Assembly: GCA_944387745.1 (NCBI GenBank)
Contig: CALXGD010000076.1
Span: forward strand, 1 to 9,047
Origin: an uncultured Oscillospiraceae bacterium
GTDB taxonomy: Bacteria > Bacillota_A > Clostridia > Oscillospirales > Oscillospiraceae
Length of the DNA stretch: 9,047 nt
Reading direction: 5' to 3'
Position 1 is the stretch's first letter, and every line of letters starts with the position of its first letter. The position numbers and the translations under genes were made by a program. Shown here piece by piece: positions 1 through 6,762 of the stretch. The notes beneath the pieces were generated by a model. The model did not search any database and had not been told where the DNA came from. It saw nothing but the letters and a program-made list of their open reading frames with translations.

Positions 1-71
1 ACTCAAAAATGACTCCCGAGCTGGCCATTGAGCTGCTGGAGGAGCTGCGGAAGGAGGAGGCCGCCCATTGA
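1..71 (+). CDS. C-terminal end of upstream hydrogenase-operon gene (probably NuoE/HydC-like)
   Basis: Partial gene. The frame is open from base 3 and ends at TGA 69-71, giving the tail SKMTPELAIELLEELRKEEAAH. Its stop overlaps the TTG start of the next gene (TTGA), so the two are translationally coupled. In trimeric [FeFe] hydrogenase operons the gene before the NuoF-like subunit is normally the NuoE/HydC-like [2Fe-2S] subunit. The TPE-x-A-x-x-(I/L)-(I/L)-x-x-L pattern resembles ends of that family, but 22 residues cannot prove it. Seen: the frame and coupling. Inferred: the identity. An operon-associated ferredoxin or ATPase-type protein is possible instead. Confidence 0.6.
   Translation, partial: SKMTPELAIELLEELRKEEAAH
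50..60 (+). promoter_or_regulatory. Ribosome binding site deciding the TTG start of hydB
   Basis: An AAGGAGGAGG-type purine run lies 7 nt before TTG 68-70. No in-frame ATG or GTG occurs between there and the N-terminal [2Fe-2S] ligands (first Cys at residue 32), so this site supports TTG as the true start. Confidence 0.6.
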
Positions 72-1969
72 CAAACGCTCGTCTGACCAGGGAAAAGTAT
101 GAGGTCCGCCGCCTGCGGGACAAGCGGGCCTTGTCTGCCCAGAAGAAGCAGATCTTGATCTGCGCCGGCACCGGCTGCATTGCCGGTGGCTCTTTAAACA
201 TCTACGACTATTTGAAAGAGGCCTGTGAGAAGCGGGGAATTCAGGTCCAGGTGGGCCTGCTCCACGAGGACGGAGAGGTGGAGGCCCCCGCCAAGGGCAA
301 GGAGCTCCACCTGAAAAAGAGTGGCTGCCACGGCTTCTGCGAGATGGGCCCCCTGCTCCAAATCGAGCCGGATGGCATCCTCTACACCCATGTACAGGTG
401 TCCGACTGCGATGAGATCATTGAAAAGACCCTGCTGAAGGGCGAGATCATTGACCGCCTTCTCTATCAGTTGAACGGGGTGACCTACGCCAAGCACACAG
501 ACATCCCCTTCTATCAGAAGCAGCACCGGGTTGTGCTGGAGAACTGCGGCACCACCGACGCCGAGGACATCGACGAGTACATCGCCCGGGACGGCTACGC
601 CGCCTTTGAGAAGGCGCTGTTTGAGATGACCGACGAGGAGATCTGCAAGGAGATCTCCGACTCCGGCCTGCGGGGCCGGGGCGGCGGCGGCTTCCCCGCC
701 GGCCGCAAGTGGGAGAGCGTCCGGAAACAGCCCCCCGGCAAAAAGTATGTGGTGTGCAACGGCGACGAGGGGGATCCCGGCGCGTTTATGGACCGCTCCA
801 TCATGGAGGGCAACCCCCACTCCATCATCGAGGGGATGCTCATTGCCGGCCTCGCCGCCGGCAGCGACGAGGGCTATATCTACGTCCGCGCCGAGTACCC
901 CTTAGCTGTCTCCCGCCTGAAAACCGCTATCGCCAAGGCGGAGGAGATGGGCTTTTTGGGGGACCGCATCATGGGCACCGATTTCTCCTTCCACCTGCAC
1001 GTGAACCGGGGAGCTGGCGCCTTCGTGTGCGGCGAGGGCTCCGCCCTCACCGCCTCCATCGAGGGCAACCGGGGTATGCCCCGGGTTAAGCCCCCCAGAA
1101 CCGTGGAGAAGGGCCTGTGGGCCCGGCCCACCGTTCTGAACAACGTGGAGACCTTCTCCAACGTGCCCCTGATTATCCGGAAGGGCTCCGCCTGGTATCG
1201 GTCCATTGGGACCGAGAAGAGGCCGGGCACAAAAGCCTTCGCCCTCACCGGAAACGTGGTAAACACCGGCCTGATCGAGGTGCCCATGGGCACCACCCTG
1301 CGGGAAGTGATCTTTGACATCGGCGGTGGCATCAAGGACGGGAAAAAGTTCAAGGCGGTACAGATTGGCGGCCCCTCCGGCGGCTGTCTCACTGAGGAGC
1401 ACCTGGACCTGCCCATGGACTTCGACTCCCTGAAGCAGGTGGGGGCCATGATCGGCTCCGGCGGTCTGGTGGTCATGGACGAGGACACCTGTATGGTGGA
1501 GGTGGCCCGGTTCTTTATGAACTTCACCCAGAACGAGTCCTGCGGCAAGTGCGTCCCCTGCCGGGAGGGCACCCGCCGGATGCTGGAAATTTTGACCCGC
1601 ATTGTGAACAACGAGGGCTCTCTGGCGGATCTGGACCTGTTGGAGGACTTGGCTAGCACGATCACGGAGACCGCCCTGTGCGGCCTGGGCCAGAGCGCCT
1701 GCAAGCCAGTGCAGAGCACCCTGAAATATTTCCGCAACGAGTATCTGGCCCACGTGGTGGACAAGCACTGTCCCCACTGCAACGGCCGGAAAAAGGTGCT
1801 TCAAATCGACCCAGAGCTGTGTAAGGGCTGCGGCAAGTGTATGCGCCAGTGCCCCATGGAGGCGATCTCCGGCCAGATCCGGATGCCCCATGTTATCGAT
1901 ACAGAGAAATGCGTCAAGTGCGGCGCCTGCTGGGGCGTGTGTCCCTTCGGCGCCATTCGGGAGGAGTGA
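68..1969 (+). CDS. hydB: NADH-binding flavoprotein subunit of trimeric [FeFe] hydrogenase (HydB/NuoF-like)
   Basis: 633 aa, close to the size of known HydB subunits. Residues about 28-120 form a thioredoxin-like [2Fe-2S] domain with ligands C32, C37, C87 and C91. The NuoF core follows: the glycine-rich loop GLRGRGGGGFPAGRKW (200-215) and NGDEGDPGAF from residue 231 for FMN and NADH, then GAGAFVCGEGSAL (315-327). A [4Fe-4S] site is C492, C495, C498 plus C538. The C-terminus adds two ferredoxin-type [4Fe-4S] motifs, C585/588/591/595 and C615/618/621/625. By family knowledge the soluble cytoplasmic subunit exchanges electrons between NADH via FMN and the HydA clusters, and in bifurcating enzymes also with ferredoxin. 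It overlaps the upstream gene and ends 5 nt before hydA, whose ribosome site lies in its last codons. Domain assignment is firm; bifurcation as opposed to simple NADH linkage is inferred. Confidence 0.92.
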   Translation: MTNARLTREKYEVRRLRDKRALSAQKKQILICAGTGCIAGGSLNIYDYLKEACEKRGIQVQVGLLHEDGEVEAPAKGKELHLKKSGCHGFCEMGPLLQIEPDGILYTHVQVSDCDEIIEKTLLKGEIIDRLLYQLNGVTYAKHTDIPFYQKQHRVVLENCGTTDAEDIDEYIARDGYAAFEKALFEMTDEEICKEISDSGLRGRGGGGFPAGRKWESVRKQPPGKKYVVCNGDEGDPGAFMDRSIMEGNPHSIIEGMLIAGLAAGSDEGYIYVRAEYPLAVSRLKTAIAKAEEMGFLGDRIMGTDFSFHLHVNRGAGAFVCGEGSALTASIEGNRGMPRVKPPRTVEKGLWARPTVLNNVETFSNVPLIIRKGSAWYRSIGTEKRPGTKAFALTGNVVNTGLIEVPMGTTLREVIFDIGGGIKDGKKFKAVQIGGPSGGCLTEEHLDLPMDFDSLKQVGAMIGSGGLVVMDEDTCMVEVARFFMNFTQNESCGKCVPCREGTRRMLEILTRIVNNEGSLADLDLLEDLASTITETALCGLGQSACKPVQSTLKYFRNEYLAHVVDKHCPHCNGRKKVLQIDPELCKGCGKCMRQCPMEAISGQIRMPHVIDTEKCVKCGACWGVCPFGAIREE

Positions 1970-1974
1970 GCGGT

Positions 1975-3672
1975 ATGGCAAACAAAGGAATCATGTACAT
2001 CGACGGTCAGCGGGTCCCCTTCGATGGGGAGCCCAACGTGCTCTCCGTCATCCGCAAGGCCGGCATCGAGCTGCCCACCTTCTGCTACTACTCCGACCTG
2101 TCTGTCTACGGGGCCTGCCGCATGTGCGTGGTAGAGGACGAGCGGGGAAAGATTGAGACCTCCTGCTCCATGAAGCCCCGGGACGGGCTGTCCATCCGCA
2201 CCAACACCGCCCGGCTGCTGAAGCACCGGCGGATGATTCTAGAGCTGCTGCTGGCCTCCCACAACTGCTCCTGCACCACCTGTGAGAAGAGCGGCAACTG
2301 CCTGCTCCAGGAGCTGGCCATGCGCTTCGGCGTGCGCCGGGTGCGCTTTGGGGACAGCCGGGAGGAATCCCAACTGGACGACAGCAGCCCCGCTGTGGTT
2401 CGGGACCCCAGCAAGTGCATCCTGTGCGGCGACTGTGTGCGCATGTGCGGCGAGACCATCGGCATGGACATCATCGACTTCGCCAAGCGCGGCTACAACA
2501 TGCGGGTCTCCCCCGCCTTTGGCCGGAAGCTGTCGGAGACCCACTGCATCAGCTGCGGCCAGTGCTCTGCCGTGTGTCCCACCGGCGCCATCACCGTCTA
2601 CAATCAGATCGGCAAGGCCTGGCGGGCCATCCACGACCCCAAGGTCCGCACTGTCATTCAGATCGCTCCGGCAGTCCGGGTGGCGGTGGGCGAGGCGTTT
2701 GGCCTGCCCGCAGGCACCAACGTGCTGGATCAGCTGGTCACCGCCCTGAAATATATGGGCGTGGATGAGATTTACGACACCACCTTCGGCGCTGACTTCA
2801 CAACCATTGAAGAGTCGGAGGAGTTTATGGCTCGCCTGGAGAAGGGCGGCCCCTTCCCCATGTTCACCTCCTGCTGTCCGGCGTGGGTCAAGTATCTGGA
2901 GTTTGAGAACCCGAAGTATTTGAAAAACATCTCCACCTGCAAGTCCCCCATGGAGATGTTCGCCGCTATCGTCCGCAAACACTACCAGGAGAAGGACGCC
3001 CAGGACGGCCGCACCACCTTCCACATTGCCATTATGCCCTGCACTGCCAAGAAGATGGAGGCCGCCCGGCCCCAGTTCCAGCACGACGGCAAGCCCGACG
3101 TGGATCTGGTCCTCACCACCCAGGAGATCATCAACATGATCAAGGAGTCCGGCATCCAGCTGCCCCAGCTGGACCTGGAGGCCCCCGACCTGCCCTTCGG
3201 CCTGGGCTCCGGCGCGGCCACCATCTATGGCACCACCGGCGGCGTGGCTGAGGCAGTGGTCCGCCACTGTATGCCCGACAAATCTCGGAACACCCTCCGT
3301 GCCCTGGCATATTCCCCCTTGCGGGGCAACGAGGCCATTCGGGAGGCTACCGTCCAGATCGGCGACCGGGAGGTCAAGCTGGCGGTGGTCCACGGCCTGA
3401 TCCATGCCCAGCAGCTCCTAAAGGAGATCGATGCAGGCACAGCCTACTACGACTTGGTGGAGGTTATGACCTGTCCCAACGGCTGCGTGGGCGGCGCGGG
3501 GCAGCCCTACGGCCTGAAGGCCAAGAAGGAGGCCCGCTCTGCCGGCCTGTATGCCACCGACCGCTCCGCCCCCTTCAAGCGGGCGGAGTACAACCCCGGC
3601 GTCACTGCTATTTTGGGCCGGCTCACCCACGAGCAGCGCCACGAGCTGCTTCACGTCAACTATCAGAAGTGA
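1975..3672 (+). CDS. hydA: [FeFe] hydrogenase catalytic subunit, M3-type, group A (probably A3)
   Basis: 565 aa; catalyses reversible H2 formation from protons and reduced carriers in the cytoplasm. The start is ATG 1975, with GGGAGGAG 8 nt upstream. Ligand sets in order: plant-type [2Fe-2S] C37, C48, C51, C64; His-ligated [4Fe-4S] H96, C100, C103, C109; two [4Fe-4S] motifs C148/151/154/158 and C191/194/197/201; then the H-cluster domain. L1 is TSCCPAW (298-304), L2 is MPCTAKKME (354-362) and L3 is EVMTCPNGCVGGAGQP (496-511), giving H-cluster ligands C301, C356, C500 and C504. Against the Clostridium pasteurianum enzyme, numbered from memory, residues sit one position higher throughout. The proton-path residues E280, E283, R287, C300 and S320 are all kept. 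The tail has the usual small-subunit-like LLHVNY end. Pairing with a NuoF-like subunit points to an NADH-linked multimer. L3 differs slightly from the common MACPGGC..GGGQP form. Confidence 0.95.
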   Translation: MANKGIMYIDGQRVPFDGEPNVLSVIRKAGIELPTFCYYSDLSVYGACRMCVVEDERGKIETSCSMKPRDGLSIRTNTARLLKHRRMILELLLASHNCSCTTCEKSGNCLLQELAMRFGVRRVRFGDSREESQLDDSSPAVVRDPSKCILCGDCVRMCGETIGMDIIDFAKRGYNMRVSPAFGRKLSETHCISCGQCSAVCPTGAITVYNQIGKAWRAIHDPKVRTVIQIAPAVRVAVGEAFGLPAGTNVLDQLVTALKYMGVDEIYDTTFGADFTTIEESEEFMARLEKGGPFPMFTSCCPAWVKYLEFENPKYLKNISTCKSPMEMFAAIVRKHYQEKDAQDGRTTFHIAIMPCTAKKMEAARPQFQHDGKPDVDLVLTTQEIINMIKESGIQLPQLDLEAPDLPFGLGSGAATIYGTTGGVAEAVVRHCMPDKSRNTLRALAYSPLRGNEAIREATVQIGDREVKLAVVHGLIHAQQLLKEIDAGTAYYDLVEVMTCPNGCVGGAGQPYGLKAKKEARSAGLYATDRSAPFKRAEYNPGVTAILGRLTHEQRHELLHVNYQK

Positions 3673-3714
3673 CCTCTCTGCCTTCAGAAGCGTTTCTCTG
3701 CTTTTGCGATGTCT

Positions 3715-3760
3715 AAAAAATCAGCTGACCATTTTCACAGGAAAATGGTCAGCTTTTTGT
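3715..3760. terminator. Bidirectional rho-independent terminator between convergent genes
   Basis: A perfect 13-bp stem, AGCTGACCATTTT (3723-3735) with AAAATGGTCAGCT (3742-3754), closes a 6-nt CACAGG loop. On the plus strand TTTTTGTTTT follows it, serving hydA, which ends 50 nt before the stem. On the minus strand the AAAAAA at 3715-3720 reads as a T tract, serving the kinase-like gene that ends at 3824. A weaker 7-bp inverted repeat (TGCCTGT 3775-3781, ACAGGCA 3798-3804) also lies in this 151-bp gap, without a T tract. Confidence 0.9.
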
Positions 3761-3823
3761 TTTCTCTCCTGGTATGCCTGTCCGCTGTAGAGTGGGTACA
3801 GGCAAACGTGCGGAACTCTTTGC

Positions 3824-4441
3824 TCATTTCTCCGGGTAGTCCGCCTGAGCTACGCTCAAAATGATATCTACACACCGGTCGATTCCCAGCTCGCCGGAGT
3901 CCAGCGTCAGGTGATAATTTTGGGCCATCCCCCACTCCCGGTCCGTGTAGTGCTTATAGCTCACCCGCCGGCGGGTGTCCTTATCCGCCAAACGCTTCTC
4001 CGGGGCCTTCTCCGACTCGCCGTACAGCCGGACGATCCGGTCCGCCCGAAAGGGTACACTGGCATGGATGAAGGTGTGCAGGCAGTCCTGTCGCTCCCGA
4101 AGAATAAAATCGGCGCACCGGCCTACAATGACGCAGGGCCCCTTCTCCGCCAGACTCTGAATCACCCGGTACTGGATGGTCCACAAAAAGTCGGCGGCGG
4201 ACATGCCCCCCATGGCCCCCGGCACTCCCCGGCCAAGGAAAGCATAGGCAAATCGGTTTTTGCCCGGGGCGGACTCCCCCCGCTCTTCAATGTACTTGGG
4301 GTCGAAGCCGCTCTCCAGAGCTACCTGCTCCACCAGCTCCTTGTCATAGCAGGGCACCTCCAGCCGCTCAGCCACCGTCTTTCCGATGGTACGGCCGCCG
4401 CTGCCAAATTCCCGACTGACGGTGATGATCCTCTTTTTCAT
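3824..4441 (-). CDS. Cytidylate-kinase-like family protein (P-loop nucleotide kinase)
   Basis: 205 aa from ATG 4441-4439. AAAGGAGG lies 10 nt upstream, and the protein begins MKKRIITVSREFGSGGRTIG, as members of this family do. A longer reading to 4567 would run through a likely promoter and adds no recognisable sequence. Residues 9-22 (SREFGSGGRTIGKT) form the P-loop variant for ATP phosphates. YDKELV (32-37) matches the conserved start of the second helix, and VIVGRCADFIL in the middle fits the family's Gly-Arg-Cys motif. An arginine-rich segment (TRRRVSYKHYTDREWG) follows near the C-terminus, where the lid of NMP kinases lies. The family (Cytidylate_kin2 type) is widespread in Clostridia beside a separate true Cmk; its substrate is poorly known, so CMP phosphorylation should not be assumed. 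No link to the hydrogenase or PadR genes is visible. Confidence 0.85.
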   Translation of the reverse strand: MKKRIITVSREFGSGGRTIGKTVAERLEVPCYDKELVEQVALESGFDPKYIEERGESAPGKNRFAYAFLGRGVPGAMGGMSAADFLWTIQYRVIQSLAEKGPCVIVGRCADFILRERQDCLHTFIHASVPFRADRIVRLYGESEKAPEKRLADKDTRRRVSYKHYTDREWGMAQNYHLTLDSGELGIDRCVDIILSVAQADYPEK

Positions 4442-4487
4442 GGCCAGAAAACCTCCTTTGCGCGTCTGGGGCGCGGAGCCCTTCTTT

Positions 4488-4493
4488 ATTATA
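4488..4493 (-). promoter_or_regulatory. Candidate -10 box for the cytidylate-kinase-like gene
   Basis: On the minus strand this is a perfect TATAAT, within TGTTGTATAATAAAG, about 46 nt before the start codon. I find no good TTGACA-like -35 at 16-18 nt; TTTACA (4529-4524) is 30 nt away. The promoter may be weak or need an activator. Confidence 0.45.
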
Positions 4494-4509
4494 CAACATA
4501 TGATCTGCC

Positions 4510-4543
4510 CCGCGCTAGTATTTTGTAAAAAATAGCGGCGCGG
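4510..4543. repeat. Imperfect inverted repeat in the divergent intergenic region
   Basis: CCGCGC (4510-4515) pairs with GCGCGG (4538-4543) and TATTTT (4519-4524) with AAAATA (4529-4534). These are separated by a symmetric 3x3 internal mismatch and closed by a GTAA loop. No T tract follows on either strand, so it is not a standard terminator. It lies just upstream of the minus-strand -10 box, where an operator could sit. Function is unknown. Confidence 0.4.
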
Positions 4544-4600
4544 CAACAGCTCGCCAAGGAGCCACACGAAGCCTCATCCGCAAAATTTATGCAGCACTCC

Positions 4601-4630
4601 TTGACAATACCTAGAAAGTCAAGGTATAAT
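4601..4630 (+). promoter_or_regulatory. Near-consensus sigma-A promoter of padR
   Basis: A perfect TTGACA (-35, 4601-4606) and a perfect TATAAT (-10, 4625-4630) are 18 nt apart. Transcription should start near 4637, giving a leader of about 60 nt. No comparable promoter was seen ahead of the downstream cassette genes, so this one may drive the whole padR-HAAS set. The spacer and -10 box are overlapped by operator-like repeats. Confidence 0.88.
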
Positions 4631-4651
4631 ACGCCTAGAACAACAAGGTAT
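4607..4651 (+). promoter_or_regulatory. Tandem operator-like repeats over the padR promoter
   Basis: CCTAGAA-N3-CAAGGTAT occurs twice, at 4610-4627 and 4634-4651, offset by exactly 24 bp. The first copy is also an inverted repeat, ATACCT (4607-4612) with AGGTAT (4622-4627), lying in the promoter spacer and overlapping the -10 box. The second covers the likely transcription start. The position suits repression. PadR regulators commonly bind inverted repeats in their own promoters, so autoregulation is the natural inference; binding itself is not shown. Confidence 0.55.
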
Positions 4652-4664
4652 CCGAAGTTTCGGA
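4651..4664 (+). repeat. Short perfect palindrome in the padR leader
   Basis: TCCGAA and TTCGGA flank a central GT. It begins on the last base of the second operator-like repeat and lies inside the predicted leader. It could be a further protein-binding half of the operator or a small RNA hairpin; a 2-nt loop makes a stable RNA hairpin with all six pairs unlikely. Confidence 0.35.
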
Positions 4665-4699
4665 AACAGAGTCAATATACAATTTAAGGAGGCTTTCCT

Positions 4700-5029
4700 A
4701 TGAAACTGGACAAGGGACTAATCGCGGGGAGCAGCACGCTGCTGGTCCTCACCCTGCTAGAGAAGGAGGATATGTACGGCTATCAGATGATTACAGAGCT
4801 GTCCCGCCGCTCCAACGACACCTTTCAGATGAAGGAGGGGACCCTGTACCCCATCCTTCACGCCCTGGAGAAGGGGAAGTATCTGTCCTCCTATGAGCAG
4901 GAGGCCCCCACCGGCCGAGTGCGGAAATACTACCGCCTCACCCCCCGGGGGCGGGAGCTTCTAGGGGAGAAGAAGGCCGAGTGGGAGCAGTTCTCCCACG
5001 GGGTAGATCAGGTGCTCTCCTTTACCTAA
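4700..5029 (+). CDS. PadR-family transcriptional regulator (short form)
   Basis: 109 aa, a compact PadR with only the winged-helix domain and a short C-terminal helix. The start ATG 4700 has TAAGGAGG 7 nt upstream. The segment from about residue 14 to 95 shows the family pattern: LLxxxDMYGYQ(M/I) before helix 2, the recognition-helix signature EGTLYPILHALE (46-57), and a wing ending in GRVRKYYRLTPRGRELL (72-88) with the conserved aromatic pair. PadR proteins are dimeric DNA-binding repressors. Short forms often sit directly before genes for HAAS/DUF1700-type membrane proteins, as here (next start 146 bp downstream), and are thought to work with them. Two operator-like repeats over its own promoter suggest autorepression. 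The family call is firm; the signal it answers is unknown. Confidence 0.93.
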   Translation: MKLDKGLIAGSSTLLVLTLLEKEDMYGYQMITELSRRSNDTFQMKEGTLYPILHALEKGKYLSSYEQEAPTGRVRKYYRLTPRGRELLGEKKAEWEQFSHGVDQVLSFT

Positions 5030-5032
5030 GAG

Positions 5033-5175
5033 AGGTGGGCCGCTGAGGGCGGCGGCCCCTACATACCACCCCAAACGATTTTCTATGTTCGTAGGGACGA
5101 ACGCCCACCCACCTACGAAACGGTTTCAGAACATGCTGGCGGCCAAAGGCCGCCCCTACAAGGGAGGCGTTCTCC
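5033..5175 (+). repeat. Hairpin-rich intergenic repeat, copy 1
   Basis: This fills the padR-HAAS gap and matches 6763-6911 closely at both ends: 5045-5067 equals 6775-6797, and 5140-5167 equals 6876-6903, base for base. It holds three inverted repeats: GGGCCGC (5037-5043) with GCGGCCC (5052-5058); TTCGTAGG (5088-5095) with CCTACGAA (5112-5119); and GGCGGCC (5138-5144) with GGCCGCC (5148-5154). CCCCTAC follows the first and third. The last part contains the ribosome site AAGGGAGG of the next gene. The organisation resembles short palindromic intergenic repeats. No terminator T tract or promoter was seen. Confidence 0.8.
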
Positions 5176-6039
5176 ATGGAACCCAACAAAACCACAACCT
5201 CCGCCGAGACCTGGCTGGACGCGGCGGTGAAGAAAATCCGCTTCGGCCCCGACCGGGCGGCGGTGCGGAAGGAGCTGGAGGCCCATTTGGAGGACAAGGT
5301 TCTGGACGTCCAGCGCATTTTTCCAGATATCGCCCAAGAAGCGGCCCAGGAGAAGGCTGTCTCCGATATGGGAGATCCGGCGGAGGTAGGGAAGGAGCTG
5401 GCAAAAATCTATAGGCCTTGGCTGGGATACCTGTGGCAGGTGAGCCAGGTGCTGGCGTTTCTGGCCTTCCTCTGCCTATTTCTGAACCTGTGCCTCTATG
5501 GGGAGGACGCCTTCCTGGGGGACGATCCCCTCTCGGAGCTGTGGGATTTTGACGGCCTGCCCGCTTACTACGTCGACCCCTTCTACCGGAGCATACCTGT
5601 GGAGGAGCTGTACCTCCCCAGAGAGAACCCGGACCAGCTTCAGGTGTTAGAAAACCGGCCCAGGGCTTCCATCGCCGGGCAGACCGTGGAAGTGCGCCGG
5701 GCGGCCCTGTGGCGGGAGGGGACTGAGCAGACCCTCTACTGCTATCTGCGCCTGGAGACCTGGAAGTGCTGGGTCAGGGGTTCTCTGGACCCAGAGCGGC
5801 TGACTGTAGAGGACAGCGAAGGCAACCAGTATCCCCTCACATTCCTGCTGGGAGATCAGCCGTCTCCAGAGGGACCTGCCTACCAGTTTGACGAATGGTC
5901 GGGGTACGGCCCGTTCCACTTTGGCTGCCAACTGCGGATTCAAGAAGTAGACCCTGCGGCGGAGTGGATCGAACTGAACTACTACGCCCCGGAGCAGGGA
6001 TTCACCTTGGTTTTGGAGCTGGACAGGGAGGTGGAGTGA
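5176..6039 (+). CDS. Membrane protein with N-terminal HAAS-type domain and outer domain, copy 1
   Basis: 287 aa. The start ATG 5176 has AAGGGAGG 8 nt upstream. Residues about 12-78 form an all-helical HAAS/DUF1700-like domain with the typical core (WLD..VKKI, PDR..VRKELEAHLEDK, DMGDPAEVGKELAKIY). Residues about 85-107 are one hydrophobic membrane helix (GYLWQVSQVLAFLAFL and on). About 180 residues follow, rich in Trp, Tyr and acidic groups, ending in a beta-type pattern (EWIELNYYAPEQGFTLVLELD) that looks like a beta-sandwich. With the HAAS domain in the cytoplasm, the C-terminal part would be outside. The family is known to accompany PadR regulators and is proposed to signal to or through them. 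It is followed 1 nt later by its partner gene. It is paralogous to 6912-7721. Ligand and output are unknown. Confidence 0.8.
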   Translation: MEPNKTTTSAETWLDAAVKKIRFGPDRAAVRKELEAHLEDKVLDVQRIFPDIAQEAAQEKAVSDMGDPAEVGKELAKIYRPWLGYLWQVSQVLAFLAFLCLFLNLCLYGEDAFLGDDPLSELWDFDGLPAYYVDPFYRSIPVEELYLPRENPDQLQVLENRPRASIAGQTVEVRRAALWREGTEQTLYCYLRLETWKCWVRGSLDPERLTVEDSEGNQYPLTFLLGDQPSPEGPAYQFDEWSGYGPFHFGCQLRIQEVDPAAEWIELNYYAPEQGFTLVLELDREVE

Positions 6040-6040
6040 G

Positions 6041-6745
6041 ATGCGTGCTGCCAAATGGCGGGGCCTTCGAGCATTCCGAAACCTCTGTTTTGTTCTCTTA
6101 GCTCTGTTGATTCTCTGGGGGCAGTACCGCTTCCCCATGCCCACCCCAGAACTGAGGTTTCGGCAGCTGGAGAGCCGGAATCTGATGGATCACAGTGAGA
6201 TCATATACCTGTGGAAAAATCCTCTGGCGGTGCAGGTGACCTCGTCCATCAAGCCCAGACATATCGTCATCGGCCGCTACGAAAATCAGTATAGCGTGGG
6301 ATATCTATACGAGCCCCTGCGGTCCCAGGTGAACTTCTTGGAGTCTTGGCCCATGGAAAAGGGCCCCACCCCGATTCCCTTGTCCATCCCGCTGAACCGG
6401 AATGATCGGGACTCCGACAGCGTTCTGGTATTTCTCCAGATGCCTGAGGAAGCCACCTCCGCCCAGGTGACCATCACCGGCCGCATGGAGAACATGCTAA
6501 ACCCGGTGGAGACCACTCAGGGGGAGCGGCTGGCGGAGGGGCTCTGGGCCTTCTTCTTCCCAATCGACCCAAACCTCACCGCCGACGGCGCGGCTGGGCG
6601 GGAGGTGCGGTATTGGGGCCGGGCCCTGGAGGGCCTGCCCTACACTCTGGAGCTATACCGGGAGGACGGGAGTCTTTTGCTGGAGCAGTCGGGCAATCTG
6701 CCTGAGAGCGGTCTGGATGATTCTTACAGTATGACGTTCTACTAG
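6041..6745 (+). CDS. Membrane-anchored partner protein of HAAS gene, copy 1 (hypothetical)
   Basis: 234 aa, unknown function. The start ATG 6041 is one base after the previous stop, and its ribosome site (GGGAGG) is inside the previous gene, so the pair is coupled. A basic N-terminus (MRAAKWRGLRAFR) precedes one hydrophobic helix at about 14-27, consistent with a signal anchor and an outer C-terminal domain of about 200 residues. Just after the helix is P36-E37-x-x-F40-R-x-L43-x-x-x-N47-L, a pattern shared with the second partner (7718-8494). The two proteins also share a later P-E-x-A/T-S-A-x-x-T-I stretch and similar length. There are no cysteines after the anchor, no lipobox and no enzyme motif. 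The role is probably structural or sensory together with the HAAS protein; this is inference from context only. Confidence 0.75.
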   Translation: MRAAKWRGLRAFRNLCFVLLALLILWGQYRFPMPTPELRFRQLESRNLMDHSEIIYLWKNPLAVQVTSSIKPRHIVIGRYENQYSVGYLYEPLRSQVNFLESWPMEKGPTPIPLSIPLNRNDRDSDSVLVFLQMPEEATSAQVTITGRMENMLNPVETTQGERLAEGLWAFFFPIDPNLTADGAAGREVRYWGRALEGLPYTLELYREDGSLLLEQSGNLPESGLDDSYSMTFY

Positions 6746-6762
6746 GGGTACACAGTGGAAGG

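Noticed and set aside
1837..1974. Upstream extension of hydA into the end of hydB
   Set aside because: The extension only reads hydB sequence in another frame. ATG 1975 has a good ribosome site and starts the [2Fe-2S] domain at the usual distance.
902..3405. Long minus-strand open frames opposite hydB and hydA (for example 902-1981 and 2239-3405)
   Set aside because: They are antisense frames kept open by the GC-rich codon use of the true genes. Their translations are low-complexity Gly/Ala/His/Val-rich, have no domains, and lie opposite fully convincing enzymes.
3775..3804. Second terminator after the kinase-like gene
   Set aside because: The 7-bp stem with a 16-nt loop has no T tract on either strand. 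The strong bidirectional hairpin next to it explains termination.
4442..4567. Upstream extension of the cytidylate-kinase-like gene
   Set aside because: It would cross a TATAAT box and an inverted repeat. The family starts at MKKRIITVSREFGSGG, which has its own ribosome site.
4637..4699. Riboswitch or T-box leader before padR
   Set aside because: The predicted leader is only about 60 nt, with one tiny palindrome and no terminator or conserved riboswitch core.
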